Shown piece after piece: positions 63,884-64,000 of a DNA stretch of 64,000 nt. The notes under the pieces were generated by a model. That model ran no database searches, was not told the DNA's origin, and worked only from the letters and a program-made list of their open reading frames with translations. Positions within the stretch are counted from its first letter, which is position 1. Each line of letters starts with the position of its first letter. Both the position numbers and the translations under genes were made by a program. This DNA is from an uncultured Thalassolituus sp. Its GTDB lineage: Bacteria > Pseudomonadota > Gammaproteobacteria > Pseudomonadales > Oceanobacteraceae. Location of the stretch: positions 1-64,000 of the forward strand of contig CAJXUK010000012.1 in NCBI GenBank assembly GCA_913061435.1, written 5' to 3'.

Positions 63884-64000
63884 ATGCCCGTCGAATACTC
63901 AGAAATCATGATCCCTGTTAGCGAATTGCAGCTAGGTATGCATGTTGTTCGTTTAGATCGATCATGGACGGAGACAGATTTTTTATTACAAGGGTTTGTG
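63884..64000 (+). CDS. HD-GYP domain protein, N-terminal part (runs off the window)
   Basis: From the ATG at 63884 the frame stays open to the end (39 codons): PVSELQLGMHVVRLDRSWTETDFLLQGFV, the DUF3391 opening that precedes an HD-GYP c-di-GMP phosphodiesterase domain. AAGG lies a short distance upstream. The catalytic part is outside the window, so the phosphodiesterase role is inferred. Confidence 0.8.
   Translation, partial: MPVEYSEIMIPVSELQLGMHVVRLDRSWTETDFLLQGFV

Noticed and set aside
1-64000. CRISPR arrays, prophage genes, insertion-sequence transposases and toxin-antitoxin pairs
   Set aside because: None seen; the short tandem repeats lack spacers, and no transposase or integrase motif was found.

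Overview
The window reads as chromosome from a marine gammaproteobacterium of the Oceanospirillales type (Oleispira/Thalassolituus/Bermanella-like). This is inferred from gene content: a wax-ester synthase/diacylglycerol acyltransferase, several phasins, a Baeyer-Villiger/AlmA-type flavin monooxygenase, methylmalonyl-CoA metabolism, a periplasmic nitrate reductase, and a 5S rRNA 3' end of the Pseudomonas/Oceanospirillales kind. The sequence looks AT-rich. Genes are densely packed on both strands, and no prophage, insertion sequence or CRISPR array was seen.

Layout. 1-131: the 3' end of a 5S rRNA, the rrn terminator and an apparent 5S remnant. 460-8985: a propionyl-CoA to succinyl-CoA module (carboxyltransferase, biotin carboxylase-BCCP fusion, methylmalonyl-CoA epimerase, mutase, MeaB), interrupted by a palindromic intergenic repeat. 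9079-12290: thioesterase, glutamine amidotransferase, DUF3820, a SlyD-like FKBP, a PilZ/YcgR-like gene broken by an in-frame TGA, and PpnP. 12686-21495: DEAD-box helicase, UvrD-like helicase, second SlyD-like FKBP, diguanylate cyclase, RlmF and a GH114-type lipoprotein. 21538-32778: TetR-controlled flavin monooxygenase, YbaK, enoyl-CoA hydratase, TetR plus molybdopterin oxidoreductase, RhlE-type helicase, small membrane proteins, a hydrolase and a PACE transporter. 32842-39392: tRNA-Met, cysDN, hydrolase, ZapE and a PepSY protein. 39433-45831: LysE/RhtB exporter, moaB and napEFDABC, including a 55-residue napE, with a consensus FNR/ANR box upstream. 46141-53410: TrhO, a small exported protein, an M19-like dipeptidase, a patatin-like phospholipase and a DUF445 protein. 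53490-61544: an orphan ParA ATPase followed by a storage-granule locus (WS/DGAT, four phasin-like proteins, an SRPBCC protein, two unrecognised proteins, a TetR regulator). 61616-64000: a MarR/EamA/DUF2798 unit with two matched operators, a small protein, and the start of an HD-GYP protein.

How the genes work together. Odd-chain and branched-chain carbon enters through propionyl-CoA into the TCA cycle, while excess acyl-CoA would go to neutral-lipid or polyester granules coated by the phasins. Three phasin promoters carry a common TTAG-N10-CTAA box, and a divergent TetR gene beside one of them is the obvious candidate regulator. The PhaF-like phasin with a Lys/Ala-rich tail and the nearby lone ParA suggest, as inference only, granule positioning on the nucleoid. 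The Nap operon would be induced at low oxygen through FNR.

Non-coding structure. Two related imperfect-palindrome elements of roughly 110-130 bp (near 7814-7946 and 14771-14881) belong to one repeat family. Short tandem repeats of 7-23 bp are unusually common between genes, often touching a stop codon.
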